Of a stretch of 64,000 nt of DNA, positions 8,633-17,137 are shown in pieces. The notes under the pieces were generated by a model, which was not told the origin of the DNA, searched no databases, and saw only the letters and a list, made by a program, of their open reading frames with translations. The first letter of the stretch is position 1. Every line of letters starts with the position of its first letter. Made by a program: the position numbers and the translations under genes. The stretch is from an uncultured Porphyromonadaceae bacterium (GTDB lineage: Bacteria > Bacteroidota > Bacteroidia > Bacteroidales > Muribaculaceae): the NCBI GenBank assembly GCA_902489275.1, contig CABTZK010000004.1, positions 1 to 64,000 on the forward strand. The letters run 5' to 3'.

Positions 8633-9627
8633 AACTGATCCTTTCTGATTTCAAGCGGCATGGGCACATTGTCGGCGAACAGCATGCCAGTGCCCAGCCC
8701 TTGCGGCATGGCGATGCGAGGGCCGTAGATGAAAGCCGCCAGCTGCGCAATGGCATTGAGCCCGACGTTGCTCTCCAGCGCGCTGGTGATCCAACTGCCC
8801 ACCCCGCGCTCGGCAGCCAGGCTCGCCCACTCCCTTGTACCGGCCACGCCCCCATGCAGCGACGGCTTCAAAATCACGTATTGCGGCCTGAGGGTATCGA
8901 GCAATTTCATTTTCTGGCCAGGCTCGTTCACTCCGATGAGCTCCTCATCAAGGGCAATGGGCACTGGCGAATGGCGGCACAGCTCGGCCATCTCGTCCCA
9001 CCGACCCGCCATGATGGGCTGCTCAATCGAGTGAATGTGATATTTCGCGAGTTGCCGGAGCCTTGAGAGCGCATCCCCAGGCAAGAATCCGCCATTGGCA
9101 TCCACGCGCAACTCGATCTGCTCTGGCGTGTAACGCTCTCGAATGTGCTGAATTAAATCCAATTCTTTCTTGAAATCCAGCGCCCCTATCTTCAGTTTCA
9201 GGCAACCGAAGCCCTGTTGCAGCTTTTCTTCTATTCGAGCCAGCATTTGGTCATGCGTACCCATCCACACCAATCCATTGATGGGTATTCCCTCCTCGCC
9301 ACGGGAAAAAGGCGTATCGAAAAGGCGGACGGAGCGCAACGACAGCATCGCAGTCTCTAATCCGAACAGCATAGACGGATAGTCGCGCATGGCTTCCAAG
9401 TCGATAGCGCCAGTACACGCCACCTGGCCGCAAAACCGGCGCAATACGGCCTCGTAATCCACCATGTCGTCGCAACTCAGCCGTGGCAGCGGCGCGCACT
9501 CACCGATGCCGCTGGCATCGCCGTCGGTCACTGTCACGAGCCATGTCGTGCGTGTGCGATACACGCCACGGGAAGTACCCGCGGGCTGCTTGAAGTGCAA
9601 CACCCGCTTTTCAACCTTGATGTCCAT
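8611..9627 (-). CDS. menC: o-Succinylbenzoate synthase MenC
   Basis: MenC dehydrates SHCHC to o-succinylbenzoate. It belongs to the enolase superfamily. The catalytic set is visible: KLK in CLKLKIGALDF, the metal-binding Asp in RVDANGGF, Glu in HSIEQPI, Asp in IALDEELI, and the second lysine in YVILKPSLHGG. The 338 residues are full length. The gene begins 25 nt after the menB stop and overlaps menE by 22 nt, so the three genes are co-transcribed. Confidence 0.94.
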   Translation of the reverse strand: MDIKVEKRVLHFKQPAGTSRGVYRTRTTWLVTVTDGDASGIGECAPLPRLSCDDMVDYEAVLRRFCGQVACTGAIDLEAMRDYPSMLFGLETAMLSLRSVRLFDTPFSRGEEGIPINGLVWMGTHDQMLARIEEKLQQGFGCLKLKIGALDFKKELDLIQHIRERYTPEQIELRVDANGGFLPGDALSRLRQLAKYHIHSIEQPIMAGRWDEMAELCRHSPVPIALDEELIGVNEPGQKMKLLDTLRPQYVILKPSLHGGVAGTREWASLAAERGVGSWITSALESNVGLNAIAQLAAFIYGPRIAMPQGLGTGMLFADNVPMPLEIRKDQLWISANS

Positions 9628-9652
9628 GACTCACGTCGTCATTTTTTTGAGG

Positions 9653-10480
9653 TTACGGCAACTTGGGGTATTTTGAGAAATCGGGCTTGCGCTTCTCCAG
9701 AAAGGCTTTTCCGCCTTCTTGAGCCTCGTCGAGGAAATAGTAGAGCATGGTGCAGTCGCCCGCAAGCTCCTGGATGCCCGCCTGTCCATCGAGCTCAGCG
9801 TTCAAGCCGGCCTTGATCATGCGCAGCGCCATGGGCGAGCGCTCCATCATGACTTGAGCCCACTCCACACAGGTGTCTTCGAGCTGGTCGAGCGGCACGA
9901 CCTTGTTGACCATTCCCATTTCCTCGGCTTCCTTGGCGGTGTACTGGCGGCACAGGAACCAAATTTCCCGGGCTTTCTTCTGCCCCACAATGCGAGCCAG
10001 ATAGCTGCTGCCAAAACCAGCGTCAAACGAGCCAACCTTGGGCCCGGTTTGCCCGAAGATGGCATTTTCACTGGCGATGGTGAGGTCGCACACGACATGC
10101 AGCACATGACCGCCCCCGATGGCATAGCCATTGACCATGGCAATCACGGGTTTTGGCAAGCGGCGTATTTGCATCTGCACGTCGAGCACGCTCAAGCGTG
10201 GCACTCCGCCCTCGTCCACATAGCCGCCACGGCCTTTCACGTGCATGTCGCCGCCGCTGCAAAATGCCTTGTCGCCCGCGCCCGTGAGCAGCACCACGCC
10301 GATGCGCGACGCTTCCCGGCACCACGAGAAAGCCTGGCTCAACTCCAGGGTGGTGCGTGGCGTGAAGGCGTTGCGGTAACGGGGACGGTTAATCGTGATC
10401 TTGGCAATGCCGTTATACTCGTCAAGCAGGATTTCCTGGAAATCAAATCCCTCTACTTTTTTCCATTCTCTTTTTGCCAT
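9653..10480 (-). CDS. menB: 1,4-Dihydroxy-2-naphthoyl-CoA synthase MenB
   Basis: MenB closes the naphthoquinone ring by Dieckmann condensation of o-succinylbenzoyl-CoA. It is a crotonase-fold enzyme of 275 residues. The oxyanion and substrate motifs include AFCSGGDMHVKGRGGY, MVNGYAIGGGH, and GQTGPKVGSFDAGFGSSYL, which is highly specific for MenB over other crotonases. It sits between menD (52-nt gap) and menC (25-nt gap). Confidence 0.97.
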   Translation of the reverse strand: MAKREWKKVEGFDFQEILLDEYNGIAKITINRPRYRNAFTPRTTLELSQAFSWCREASRIGVVLLTGAGDKAFCSGGDMHVKGRGGYVDEGGVPRLSVLDVQMQIRRLPKPVIAMVNGYAIGGGHVLHVVCDLTIASENAIFGQTGPKVGSFDAGFGSSYLARIVGQKKAREIWFLCRQYTAKEAEEMGMVNKVVPLDQLEDTCVEWAQVMMERSPMALRMIKAGLNAELDGQAGIQELAGDCTMLYYFLDEAQEGGKAFLEKRKPDFSKYPKLP

Positions 10481-10532
10481 ATTACTTTATTTTTAGGTTT
10501 ATTGGAACACACCCTCGGGCTAAAACTGACGT

Positions 10533-12209
10533 TTAGCGCGCAAGGGACGGTTCGAGTATGCTATGAATGTGATCATCGTATTCTCTCAGCGCCTGCTCGT
10601 CGGCATCGGGATTGGTGAACACCTCAAGCAACACTGGCTGGGCGCTCTTCTCCACCAACAAAGCATCCAGCGCTTGTCGCAGGCTGGCTTGGTCATGCGC
10701 TGACAAATAGCGCACACCGCACTCCTGGCAGATTCCCTTGGCGCTGGCGTTGTGCCGCGCAGCAATCATCGTGTCACGCGCCGGGCAGTTTTCCAAGCCT
10801 GGCAGGTGAAGGAAAATCTCTCCGCAACCATTGTTGAGCAACATGATGCGCAAGTTGCCTCGCAAGTTCTGATTCCACAGCCCGTTTTGGTCGTAGAAGA
10901 AACTCAAATCACCTGTCACGAGAAACGCCAATTCCGCTTCATCGGCAGCAACCGAGTAACCTGCTGCCGTCGACACGCTGCCATCGATGCCGTTGATACC
11001 ACGGTTGCACCGCACATAGTGGGTCGCGTAGATGTTGGCCAAGCGAATCGGCTGACTGTTGGCACTATGAAAAGAGGCACGGCAACGGAGTTTCTTTTGA
11101 GCGCTCTCAAAAGCCTTGACGGCCCACATTTGCGAGAATTCAGGCTCATAGGAAACGCGAGCCTCGCCGGCTTTGGCAAATGCCCGATGCCAGCGGCGAG
11201 CAAACCCACGGTCGGACACATCGCCCTGCTGGAGCTGGGCGAGCAAGGCAGGCAGCAAAGCAGGCACGCGGGCATTGACCACCCCCGTGAGGTTCATGAA
11301 CGTGTCGCTCACCCCAGCCCCCACACGCCACACCATGGCAGGTTGGGCCAAGCGCAGGAAGCGCTTGAGCCGCTTGCTCACCACTTCCCCACCCAGGCAC
11401 AAGATGAAATCGGGAAGGAAATCGGCATCGTTGCCAATGGCACTGATCACCTCGTCGAACGGGACGCTGCACATCATGGGATTGAGCGCCTCGCTCACGA
11501 CAACCACCTGCTTGGCAAGTGCAACGCACTCGGACGAAACGCTCGCCCCCTCATTCATTTGCCCTAACACAATCATGGGCTTGCGAGCATGGGCAAAATC
11601 CTCCAAAAGGCGACCTAAATCGCCATCGCCAGGCTCAATGTAGTTGATTTTGCGCTCAATGGGCAATTGCCGGGTTGTGAACTCAAACAGCGGCTCATCC
11701 AAGGGCACGTTGATGTGCACACTGGCCCGCTCGCGCTTCCATGCCTCGATGAGCGCCTCGTTCACAAGCCGGTTGCAGTGCCAGCGGGAAACCTCGTCCA
11801 CGGGCTTGGGCAGGGTCACACACTTGCTCACAAAGGAGGTCAACGCGCCAGGCTGCTGCATGGTCTGCCCATCGAGCTGCCCTATCCACGCCGCGGGCCG
11901 GTCGGCCGAAATCACGACAATGCCGTTGTGCTGGCAGGTGGCCTCGGCCACTGCTGGAGCTACATCGAGCAGTGCCGTCCCGCTGGTCACGCACACCACC
12001 ACTGGCTCGCAGATGGCTTGCGCGATGCCTAACGCGAAAAATCCCGCGCTCCGCTCGTCGGTCACGGGGTAGCACCTTATTGATGGGCACTCGTTCAAAT
12101 TGTGCACAATCACCGCATTGCGGCTTCCTGGGCACACCACCGCATGGTGAATGCCATGCTCTACAAGCAGCGCGGTGAGGATATTGACATGCTCTTTGTT
12201 GCAGTACAT
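10533..12209 (-). CDS. menD: SEPHCHC synthase MenD
   Basis: MenD is a thiamine-diphosphate enzyme joining 2-oxoglutarate and isochorismate. The start is the ATG at 12209 (MYCNKEHVNILTALLVEHGI). An upstream in-frame start at 12269 would lie on the predicted promoter. The 558 residues have the N-terminal CPGSRN motif, a middle domain, and the ThDP motif VTGDLSFFYDQNGLWN ending in NNGCGEIF. Cys replaces the Gly commonly seen in the NNGGG block. It is the first gene of menDBCE. No isochorismate synthase (menF) or menH lies nearby. It is divergent from hcp. Confidence 0.95.
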   Translation of the reverse strand: MYCNKEHVNILTALLVEHGIHHAVVCPGSRNAVIVHNLNECPSIRCYPVTDERSAGFFALGIAQAICEPVVVCVTSGTALLDVAPAVAEATCQHNGIVVISADRPAAWIGQLDGQTMQQPGALTSFVSKCVTLPKPVDEVSRWHCNRLVNEALIEAWKRERASVHINVPLDEPLFEFTTRQLPIERKINYIEPGDGDLGRLLEDFAHARKPMIVLGQMNEGASVSSECVALAKQVVVVSEALNPMMCSVPFDEVISAIGNDADFLPDFILCLGGEVVSKRLKRFLRLAQPAMVWRVGAGVSDTFMNLTGVVNARVPALLPALLAQLQQGDVSDRGFARRWHRAFAKAGEARVSYEPEFSQMWAVKAFESAQKKLRCRASFHSANSQPIRLANIYATHYVRCNRGINGIDGSVSTAAGYSVAADEAELAFLVTGDLSFFYDQNGLWNQNLRGNLRIMLLNNGCGEIFLHLPGLENCPARDTMIAARHNASAKGICQECGVRYLSAHDQASLRQALDALLVEKSAQPVLLEVFTNPDADEQALREYDDHIHSILEPSLAR

Positions 12210-12238
12210 CGTTTTCGGTGTCTTTTTGATTTTTGTCA

Positions 12239-12270
12239 CAAAGTTAGTGTAAGTTGTGGGCAAAACCAAA
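12239..12270 (-). promoter_or_regulatory. Promoter of menDBCE
   Basis: On the minus strand TTTG (12270-12267) is followed after 20 nt by TAACTTTG (12246-12239), a full Bacteroidetes promoter match. The predicted transcript starts near 12232, about 23 nt before the menD ATG at 12209. This supports that start over the one at 12269. Confidence 0.75.
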
Positions 12271-12303
12271 AATTAGGTTTCATTAACCCTGCGCGGTATC
12301 ATT

Positions 12304-12317
12304 TGTTACCGGTCACA
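12304..12317. promoter_or_regulatory. Crp/Fnr-like dyad upstream of hcp
   Basis: TGTTACCGGTCACA is an inverted repeat with 12 of 14 matching positions. Its centre is about 36 nt before the hcp transcription start implied by the -7 box at 12333. It could bind a Crp/Fnr-family regulator such as HcpR. This assignment is inference from position and symmetry. Confidence 0.4.
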
Positions 12318-12332
12318 CAGGATAATTCTAAC

Positions 12333-12340
12333 TACCTTTG
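12333..12340 (+). promoter_or_regulatory. -7 box for hcp
   Basis: TACCTTTG matches TAnnTTTG exactly and lies 31 nt upstream of the first hcp ATG. There is no TTTG at the usual -33 distance, which would suit an activator-dependent promoter. Confidence 0.6.
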
Positions 12341-12370
12341 CACCAACAAAAGAACTAACACAAAAAACGC

Positions 12371-14032
12371 ATGATGATGACAGAGAGCAAGATGTTTTGT
12401 TTCCAATGCCAGGAAACAGCTAAAGGTACAGGATGCACCCTGCGCGGTGTGTGTGGCAAACTTCCCGAAACCGCCAAGTGGCAAGACTTGTTGCTAAGCG
12501 TGGCGCGCGGCATCGGAACGATTCGGCATCGCCTCACGCTGGCTGGGGTCAAGGCCAACGACACTGCGGTGGACGACTATCTCGTCGATGCGCTGTTTTC
12601 AACTATTACCAACGCGAACTTCGATGACCAATCTATTCTCCTCAAGGTAGACCAGGGCGTCGCCTTGAAGCGCAAGTTGCTGGACATGGCTCAGAACAAT
12701 AACGTGCAGCTGCCCGACTTCCAAGAGGTGAGATGGAGCGGCGAGAAAGCCGACTATGCCGCCGAGGGGCAGCGAGAAGGCGTCTTGCGCAACTCCGATG
12801 CCGACTTGCGCTCGCTCAAAGAACTCACCGTGCTGGGGCTGAAAGGCACTGCTGCCTACTACCAGCATGCCGCCAATCTTGGGAAGCGCCACAGGGAAAT
12901 TATTGATTTTATATGCAAGGCATTAGCCACGATTTCCAACCCTGATGCCCCCAAACAGGAGTTGCTGGGCATCGTGCTCGAAACGGGTAAGTGGGGGGTC
13001 GAGGTGATGGCTCTGCTCGACAAGGCCAACACAGAGGCCTATGGGAATCCCGAAATCACCAAGGTGAACCTTGGCGTGGGCAAGAACCCGGGCATCCTCG
13101 TGAGCGGACACGACTTGCTCGACATCGAGCAACTGCTGGAGCAGACCGAGGGCACGGGCATCGACGTGTACACTCATGGCGAGATGCTCCCGGCGCACTA
13201 CTACCCTCGCCTGAAGAAGTACAAGCACTTAGTGGGCAACTACGGCAACGCCTGGTGGCAGCAAAAAGAGGAATTTTCCAAGTTCAACGGGCCCATTGTG
13301 TTCACCACCAACTGCATTGTTCCCCCAAAACCCGATGCCAACTACGCAGGCCGCGTGTTCACGACCAACTCGACCGGTTATCCTGGCTGGAAGCACATCG
13401 AGGCTGACACTGATGGGCACAAGGACTTCTCGCAGGTGATTGCCATGGCCAAACAGTGCCAAGCTCCCGAAGAACTTGAGACGGGCGAGATTGCGGGCGG
13501 ATTTGCCCATGCCCAAGTTTTCGCGCTGGCCGACAAGATTGTTGAGGCGGTGAAGAGCGGCTCCATTCGCAAGTTTGTGGTCATGAGTGGCTGTGACGGC
13601 CGCATGAAAAGCAGGAACTACTATAGCGACTTTGCCAAAGCGCTGCCTCACAATGTGGTGATTTTGACCAGCGGGTGCGCCAAATACAAATACAACAAAC
13701 TCAATTTGGGCGACATCAATGGAATTCCCCGGGTGCTCGACGCAGGGCAGTGCAACGACTCCTACTCATGGGCCGTTGTGGCACTCAAACTGAAAGAAAT
13801 CTTTGGCGCTCACGATATCAACGAGCTGCCCATCTTCTTCAACATCGCATGGTATGAGCAAAAGGCCGTCATCGTGTTGCTGGCACTGCTGCACTTGGGC
13901 GTGAAGAACATCCACATTGGCCCCACTCTGCCCGGTTTCGTGTCGGAAGGCGTGCTCAAGGTGCTCGTCGACAATTTTGGCTTGGGGACGATTTCAACCG
14001 TTGAAGAAGACATTGAGCAGTACATCGGCTGA
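12371..14032 (+). CDS. hcp: Hybrid cluster protein (Hcp)
   Basis: Hcp is a cytoplasmic iron-sulfur protein with nitric-oxide or hydroxylamine reductase activity, made under nitrosative and anaerobic stress. The N-terminal cysteines C10, C13, C22 and C28 follow the C-x2-C-x8-C-x5-C spacing of [4Fe-4S]-type (class I/III) proteins. Downstream TNCIVPP, VVMSGCDGRMKSR, TSGCAKYKYN and DAGQCND carry the hybrid-cluster ligands. Length (553) is standard. Three consecutive ATG codons (12371, 12374, 12377) make the exact start uncertain by two codons. It is a single gene ended by a terminator, with a candidate regulator site upstream. Confidence 0.95.
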   Translation: MMMTESKMFCFQCQETAKGTGCTLRGVCGKLPETAKWQDLLLSVARGIGTIRHRLTLAGVKANDTAVDDYLVDALFSTITNANFDDQSILLKVDQGVALKRKLLDMAQNNNVQLPDFQEVRWSGEKADYAAEGQREGVLRNSDADLRSLKELTVLGLKGTAAYYQHAANLGKRHREIIDFICKALATISNPDAPKQELLGIVLETGKWGVEVMALLDKANTEAYGNPEITKVNLGVGKNPGILVSGHDLLDIEQLLEQTEGTGIDVYTHGEMLPAHYYPRLKKYKHLVGNYGNAWWQQKEEFSKFNGPIVFTTNCIVPPKPDANYAGRVFTTNSTGYPGWKHIEADTDGHKDFSQVIAMAKQCQAPEELETGEIAGGFAHAQVFALADKIVEAVKSGSIRKFVVMSGCDGRMKSRNYYSDFAKALPHNVVILTSGCAKYKYNKLNLGDINGIPRVLDAGQCNDSYSWAVVALKLKEIFGAHDINELPIFFNIAWYEQKAVIVLLALLHLGVKNIHIGPTLPGFVSEGVLKVLVDNFGLGTISTVEEDIEQYIG

Positions 14033-14068
14033 TTTTCCTGCCCTTGCAACAGGTCCCGTAAGGCCTTC

Positions 14069-14105
14069 AAAACAGCTTGCCCACACAAGAGAGCAGGCTG
14101 TTTTT
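14069..14105 (+). terminator. Terminator after hcp
   Basis: AAAACAGCTTGC (14069-14080) pairs with GCAGGCTGTTTT (14093-14104) with one G-U wobble and a 12-nt loop. The stem ends in a T-run. Confidence 0.75.
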
Positions 14106-14244
14106 GCTTTGGCGTGTGATGAGGCCTCGATGACAAAATGCCTCCTTAGATTTTACAAAATTTAAACACTTGACTTCTAAGAAATTAATTTCATTTTAGG
14201 AGAATATCCCATGAAATTAAGTTGTAGTTGTGGCAGAATAAGCT

Positions 14245-14252
14245 TACCTTTG
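14245..14252 (+). promoter_or_regulatory. -7 box for the susC-like operon
   Basis: TACCTTTG matches the Bacteroidetes -7 consensus. It gives a leader of about 100 nt before the ATG at 14362. No TTTG is seen at -33. Confidence 0.5.
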
Positions 14253-14328
14253 CTCCGATTTTTAGAGGCACGAGCGCAGAAAACGCGCAGATAACCACTT
14301 GAGCCAGCCAACGGCTCGCTACGACACA

Positions 14329-14342
14329 TTATCATGTGATAA
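14329..14342. repeat. 14-nt dyad 20 nt before the susC start
   Basis: TTATCA-TG-TGATAA is a perfect inverted repeat with two central bases, ending 19 nt before the ATG at 14362. It may be an operator or an RNA hairpin near the ribosome site. Confidence 0.5.
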
Positions 14343-14361
14343 CGACTAAATAAATATATTA

Positions 14362-17127
14362 ATGAGAAAATTTCACATCGTAGCTCTTGTAGGCCTTTCG
14401 GGAACGCTGCTGACCGCCACTCCAGCCTCGGCAGGAAGCATGGCGGCCGACCAATCGCCCGAGCCATCAAGACTTGACTCGTTGAACTTAGACGAGGTTG
14501 TCGTCACCGGACAAGGCAACGCCATCGAACGCAGGCGACTGTCGTCATCATTTACCAAAATTTCGGCCAACGAACTCAACGATGCCCCTGCCGGTCGCAT
14601 CGACGAGATGCTGCAAGGGGCGCTCCCCAACGTGCAGCTCAGCATGACGAGCGGCCAGCCAGGCACAACATCGCTCATCAAGTCGCGCGGCCTGTCATCG
14701 GCCTTTGGCAACTCCACACCCGTGATTTACATCGACGGCGTGCGTATTGACAACATGAACACAGGCGCCAACATCATGTTCTCGAAACACGGCATTGGCG
14801 CTGAGCCTTACTCCACCGCCGACTTGCCGATGGGGCAAACAGCGGCATCGGGGTCGCTGAGCGACATTCCCATGGAGAATATCGACCACATTGAGTATGT
14901 GCCTGGCGGCGCGGCAACCACCCTCTACGGCTCGGATGCCGCCAATGGCGTGATTCAGATTTTCACCAAGAAAGGCGGCGAGGGGCACTTTAACGCCTCG
15001 TTCACGACTCAAGTGGGCTTTGATGTTCCCACGACACAATTCTACTACTTTGGCCGCACGCGCGAGCTGCTGAACCAGACGGGCTTCCAACAGCGCTACC
15101 GCTTGGGGTTCAATGGCAACGAGGGGAAATTCTCCTATAGTTTTGGCGCAAGCATGGGGCAAAACACCGGCATCGTGATTCACGACGGCAACAACGACAA
15201 GAAATATGATTTGCGCTTTGGCTCCAAAGTAGCCATTTCGCCTGCTGTGGAATACCAGAACTCCTTTGGCTTGGTTGTGGAGGACTACAAGCGAAGCCGC
15301 AACGGCAACCAGGGCCTCTACACGGGCTTGTGGACCACCGAATGTGCCGCTGCCGCCGACTTGCGCTACCGTGACGAGAAGGACAACTTGCAGTCGTTCA
15401 CCCCCGACATCGACGCGGCAAGCGGCTATGAGTTCCAGCAACTGAAAGCCTTTGTCGACAAGGCCGAGCAACTGCAAGACAACACCGAGAACGTGAAGCG
15501 GTACCAGATGTCGCACATCGTGAGCGTCAAGCCCCTGCAAGGGCTCACCCTCAAGGGCACATTCGGCCTTGACTACCGCAGCAGCAAAAACAAGGAAATC
15601 ATTACCAACGCCTATCTCATCCACACGCAAGTGAAGCCCGAGGGCACTACCGATGCCGGGCGAGTGTACAACAGCACGCGCGACTACTTGGGCATCACCA
15701 TCGACCTCAATGGCCAGTACAAGTGGTACCGCAGCTCCTGGCTGAGCAATATCGCCACAGCCGGCTTCCAGTACTTCAACACCCACGACCAGCAAGCCTG
15801 CTACAACGGCATCAACGTGCGCGACGGCGTGAAAGTGATGAGCGGAGCGGGCACGATGATAGCCGACGAGTGGCTGAGCTACCTGCACAACTATGGCTTC
15901 TACGCGCAAGACAACCTTGGCTTCCTGAACCGCTACTATCTCGACTTGGGCGTGCGTGCCGACTACAACAGCGCCTTTGGCGACAATGTGGGCTGGCAAG
16001 TGTACCCTAAAGTGGGATTCTCCTACCTGATCTCCGACGAGCCTTTCCTGCAACACTGGCGCGAGAGCGGCGTGGTGAAAAGCATTCGCCTGATGGCCAA
16101 TGCGGGTGTGGCGGGCAACTACCCACCAGCGTTTGCCTATCAACGCACCATCGACATGAGCGCCTACAACGGCCAGCAAGTGGCCACTTTCGGCAAGGTG
16201 GGCAACCCTGACTTAGGCCCGGAGAAAAAGCACTCCCGCGAAGCCAGCATTGAGGCCTCGCTGTTCAAGGGCCACTTCAACGTGGGTTTCACCTACTACT
16301 ACGCCATCACCAAAGATGCGATTTTCAGCATTCCCACCCTGCCCTCATCGGGCGAGTCGTCGACCTACTTGGCCAACGTGGGCAAAATCAGGAACCACGG
16401 CATGGAATGGCGAGTGGGCGTGCTTGCAGTAGATGCCGAGGACTGGAAAGCCGAAGTGAACGCCTCGCTGAACACCAACCACAACCGCGTGCTCTCGACG
16501 GGAGGGCAACTGCCTTTCCGCATTGGCGGCTTCGACCCGGCTACCATTCAAAACACCGTGGCCGAAGGCAAGCCTGTGGGCTACCTACAGGGCAACAAGG
16601 CCGTGCTCAACGAGGACGGCAGCCTCAAGGAGGTGCTCACCCTTCAAGACCTGGGCTCGACCTTGCCCACGCTCTATGGCAACTTCTCTCTGGCAGTGTC
16701 CTACAAGGCATTGCGGTTGGCGCTGGTGGGCGACTATCAAACGGGGAGCTACGTGCACTCGTTCGACCAGCAATTCCGGTTCCGCAAGGGACTGCCCAAC
16801 AAGCGCATCCCCAAGGCGGCGCTCAATGGCATGAACCAGAAGGCCGCATGGCTCTATTTCACCAACTATTTTGTGAGCAAGGCCGACTTCCTGAAAATTC
16901 GCAACATCGGCCTCGACTACACTTTCAAGCTCAAGCATTTCGCCATCAAGCGCATCAACCTGGCATTGAACGTCTACAATCCCCTGGCACTTACCGCCAG
17001 CTCGGTTGACCCCGAGGCCACCCTCTCGGGCGCGCTCGCGCAAGATGCCGTGGCCACAAGCGGCATCAACTATGCCACCTATTCATCCCCACGCCAATAC
17101 GTGTTTTCCTTAAAAATCGACATTTAA
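14362..17127 (+). CDS. SusC/RagA-like TonB-dependent outer-membrane receptor
   Basis: This 921-residue outer-membrane receptor has a signal peptide (residues 1-24) and a TonB-box-like LDEVVVTGQG (about 46-55). A plug domain follows (about 70-200, with TPVIYIDGVRIDNMN and EYVPGGAATTLYGSDAANGVIQI), then a long beta-barrel. The carboxypeptidase-regulatory-like N-terminal domain of most SusC proteins is absent. GNPDLGPEKKHSREASIEASL is the family hallmark before the last strands. The next gene, 10 nt away, is its SusD-like partner, so it should import a ligand captured at the surface by SusD. No glycoside hydrolase is present, so the substrate is unknown and may not be a glycan. Confidence 0.9.
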   Translation: MRKFHIVALVGLSGTLLTATPASAGSMAADQSPEPSRLDSLNLDEVVVTGQGNAIERRRLSSSFTKISANELNDAPAGRIDEMLQGALPNVQLSMTSGQPGTTSLIKSRGLSSAFGNSTPVIYIDGVRIDNMNTGANIMFSKHGIGAEPYSTADLPMGQTAASGSLSDIPMENIDHIEYVPGGAATTLYGSDAANGVIQIFTKKGGEGHFNASFTTQVGFDVPTTQFYYFGRTRELLNQTGFQQRYRLGFNGNEGKFSYSFGASMGQNTGIVIHDGNNDKKYDLRFGSKVAISPAVEYQNSFGLVVEDYKRSRNGNQGLYTGLWTTECAAAADLRYRDEKDNLQSFTPDIDAASGYEFQQLKAFVDKAEQLQDNTENVKRYQMSHIVSVKPLQGLTLKGTFGLDYRSSKNKEIITNAYLIHTQVKPEGTTDAGRVYNSTRDYLGITIDLNGQYKWYRSSWLSNIATAGFQYFNTHDQQACYNGINVRDGVKVMSGAGTMIADEWLSYLHNYGFYAQDNLGFLNRYYLDLGVRADYNSAFGDNVGWQVYPKVGFSYLISDEPFLQHWRESGVVKSIRLMANAGVAGNYPPAFAYQRTIDMSAYNGQQVATFGKVGNPDLGPEKKHSREASIEASLFKGHFNVGFTYYYAITKDAIFSIPTLPSSGESSTYLANVGKIRNHGMEWRVGVLAVDAEDWKAEVNASLNTNHNRVLSTGGQLPFRIGGFDPATIQNTVAEGKPVGYLQGNKAVLNEDGSLKEVLTLQDLGSTLPTLYGNFSLAVSYKALRLALVGDYQTGSYVHSFDQQFRFRKGLPNKRIPKAALNGMNQKAAWLYFTNYFVSKADFLKIRNIGLDYTFKLKHFAIKRINLALNVYNPLALTASSVDPEATLSGALAQDAVATSGINYATYSSPRQYVFSLKIDI

Positions 17128-17137
17128 TCGCAACGCT

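Larger units (their letters stand above)
14033..14361 (+). other. Intergenic region between hcp and susC-like gene
   Basis: This 329-nt stretch holds the hcp terminator (14069-14105), a promoter -7 box (14245-14252) and about 100 nt of leader for the susC-like gene. The leader contains a small hairpin (GAGCC at 14301 with GGCTC at 14313) and a 14-nt dyad (14329-14342). No coding sequence is supported. Confidence 0.7.

Noticed and set aside
12209..12269. Longer MenD with 20 extra N-terminal residues
   Set aside because: The extension would be encoded over the -33 and -7 boxes at 12270-12239, before the expected transcription start.
14695..16179. Minus-strand open frame of about 494 codons within the susC-like gene
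   Set aside because: No signal peptide or domain and rich in His/Val; explained by codon bias of the TonB receptor gene.
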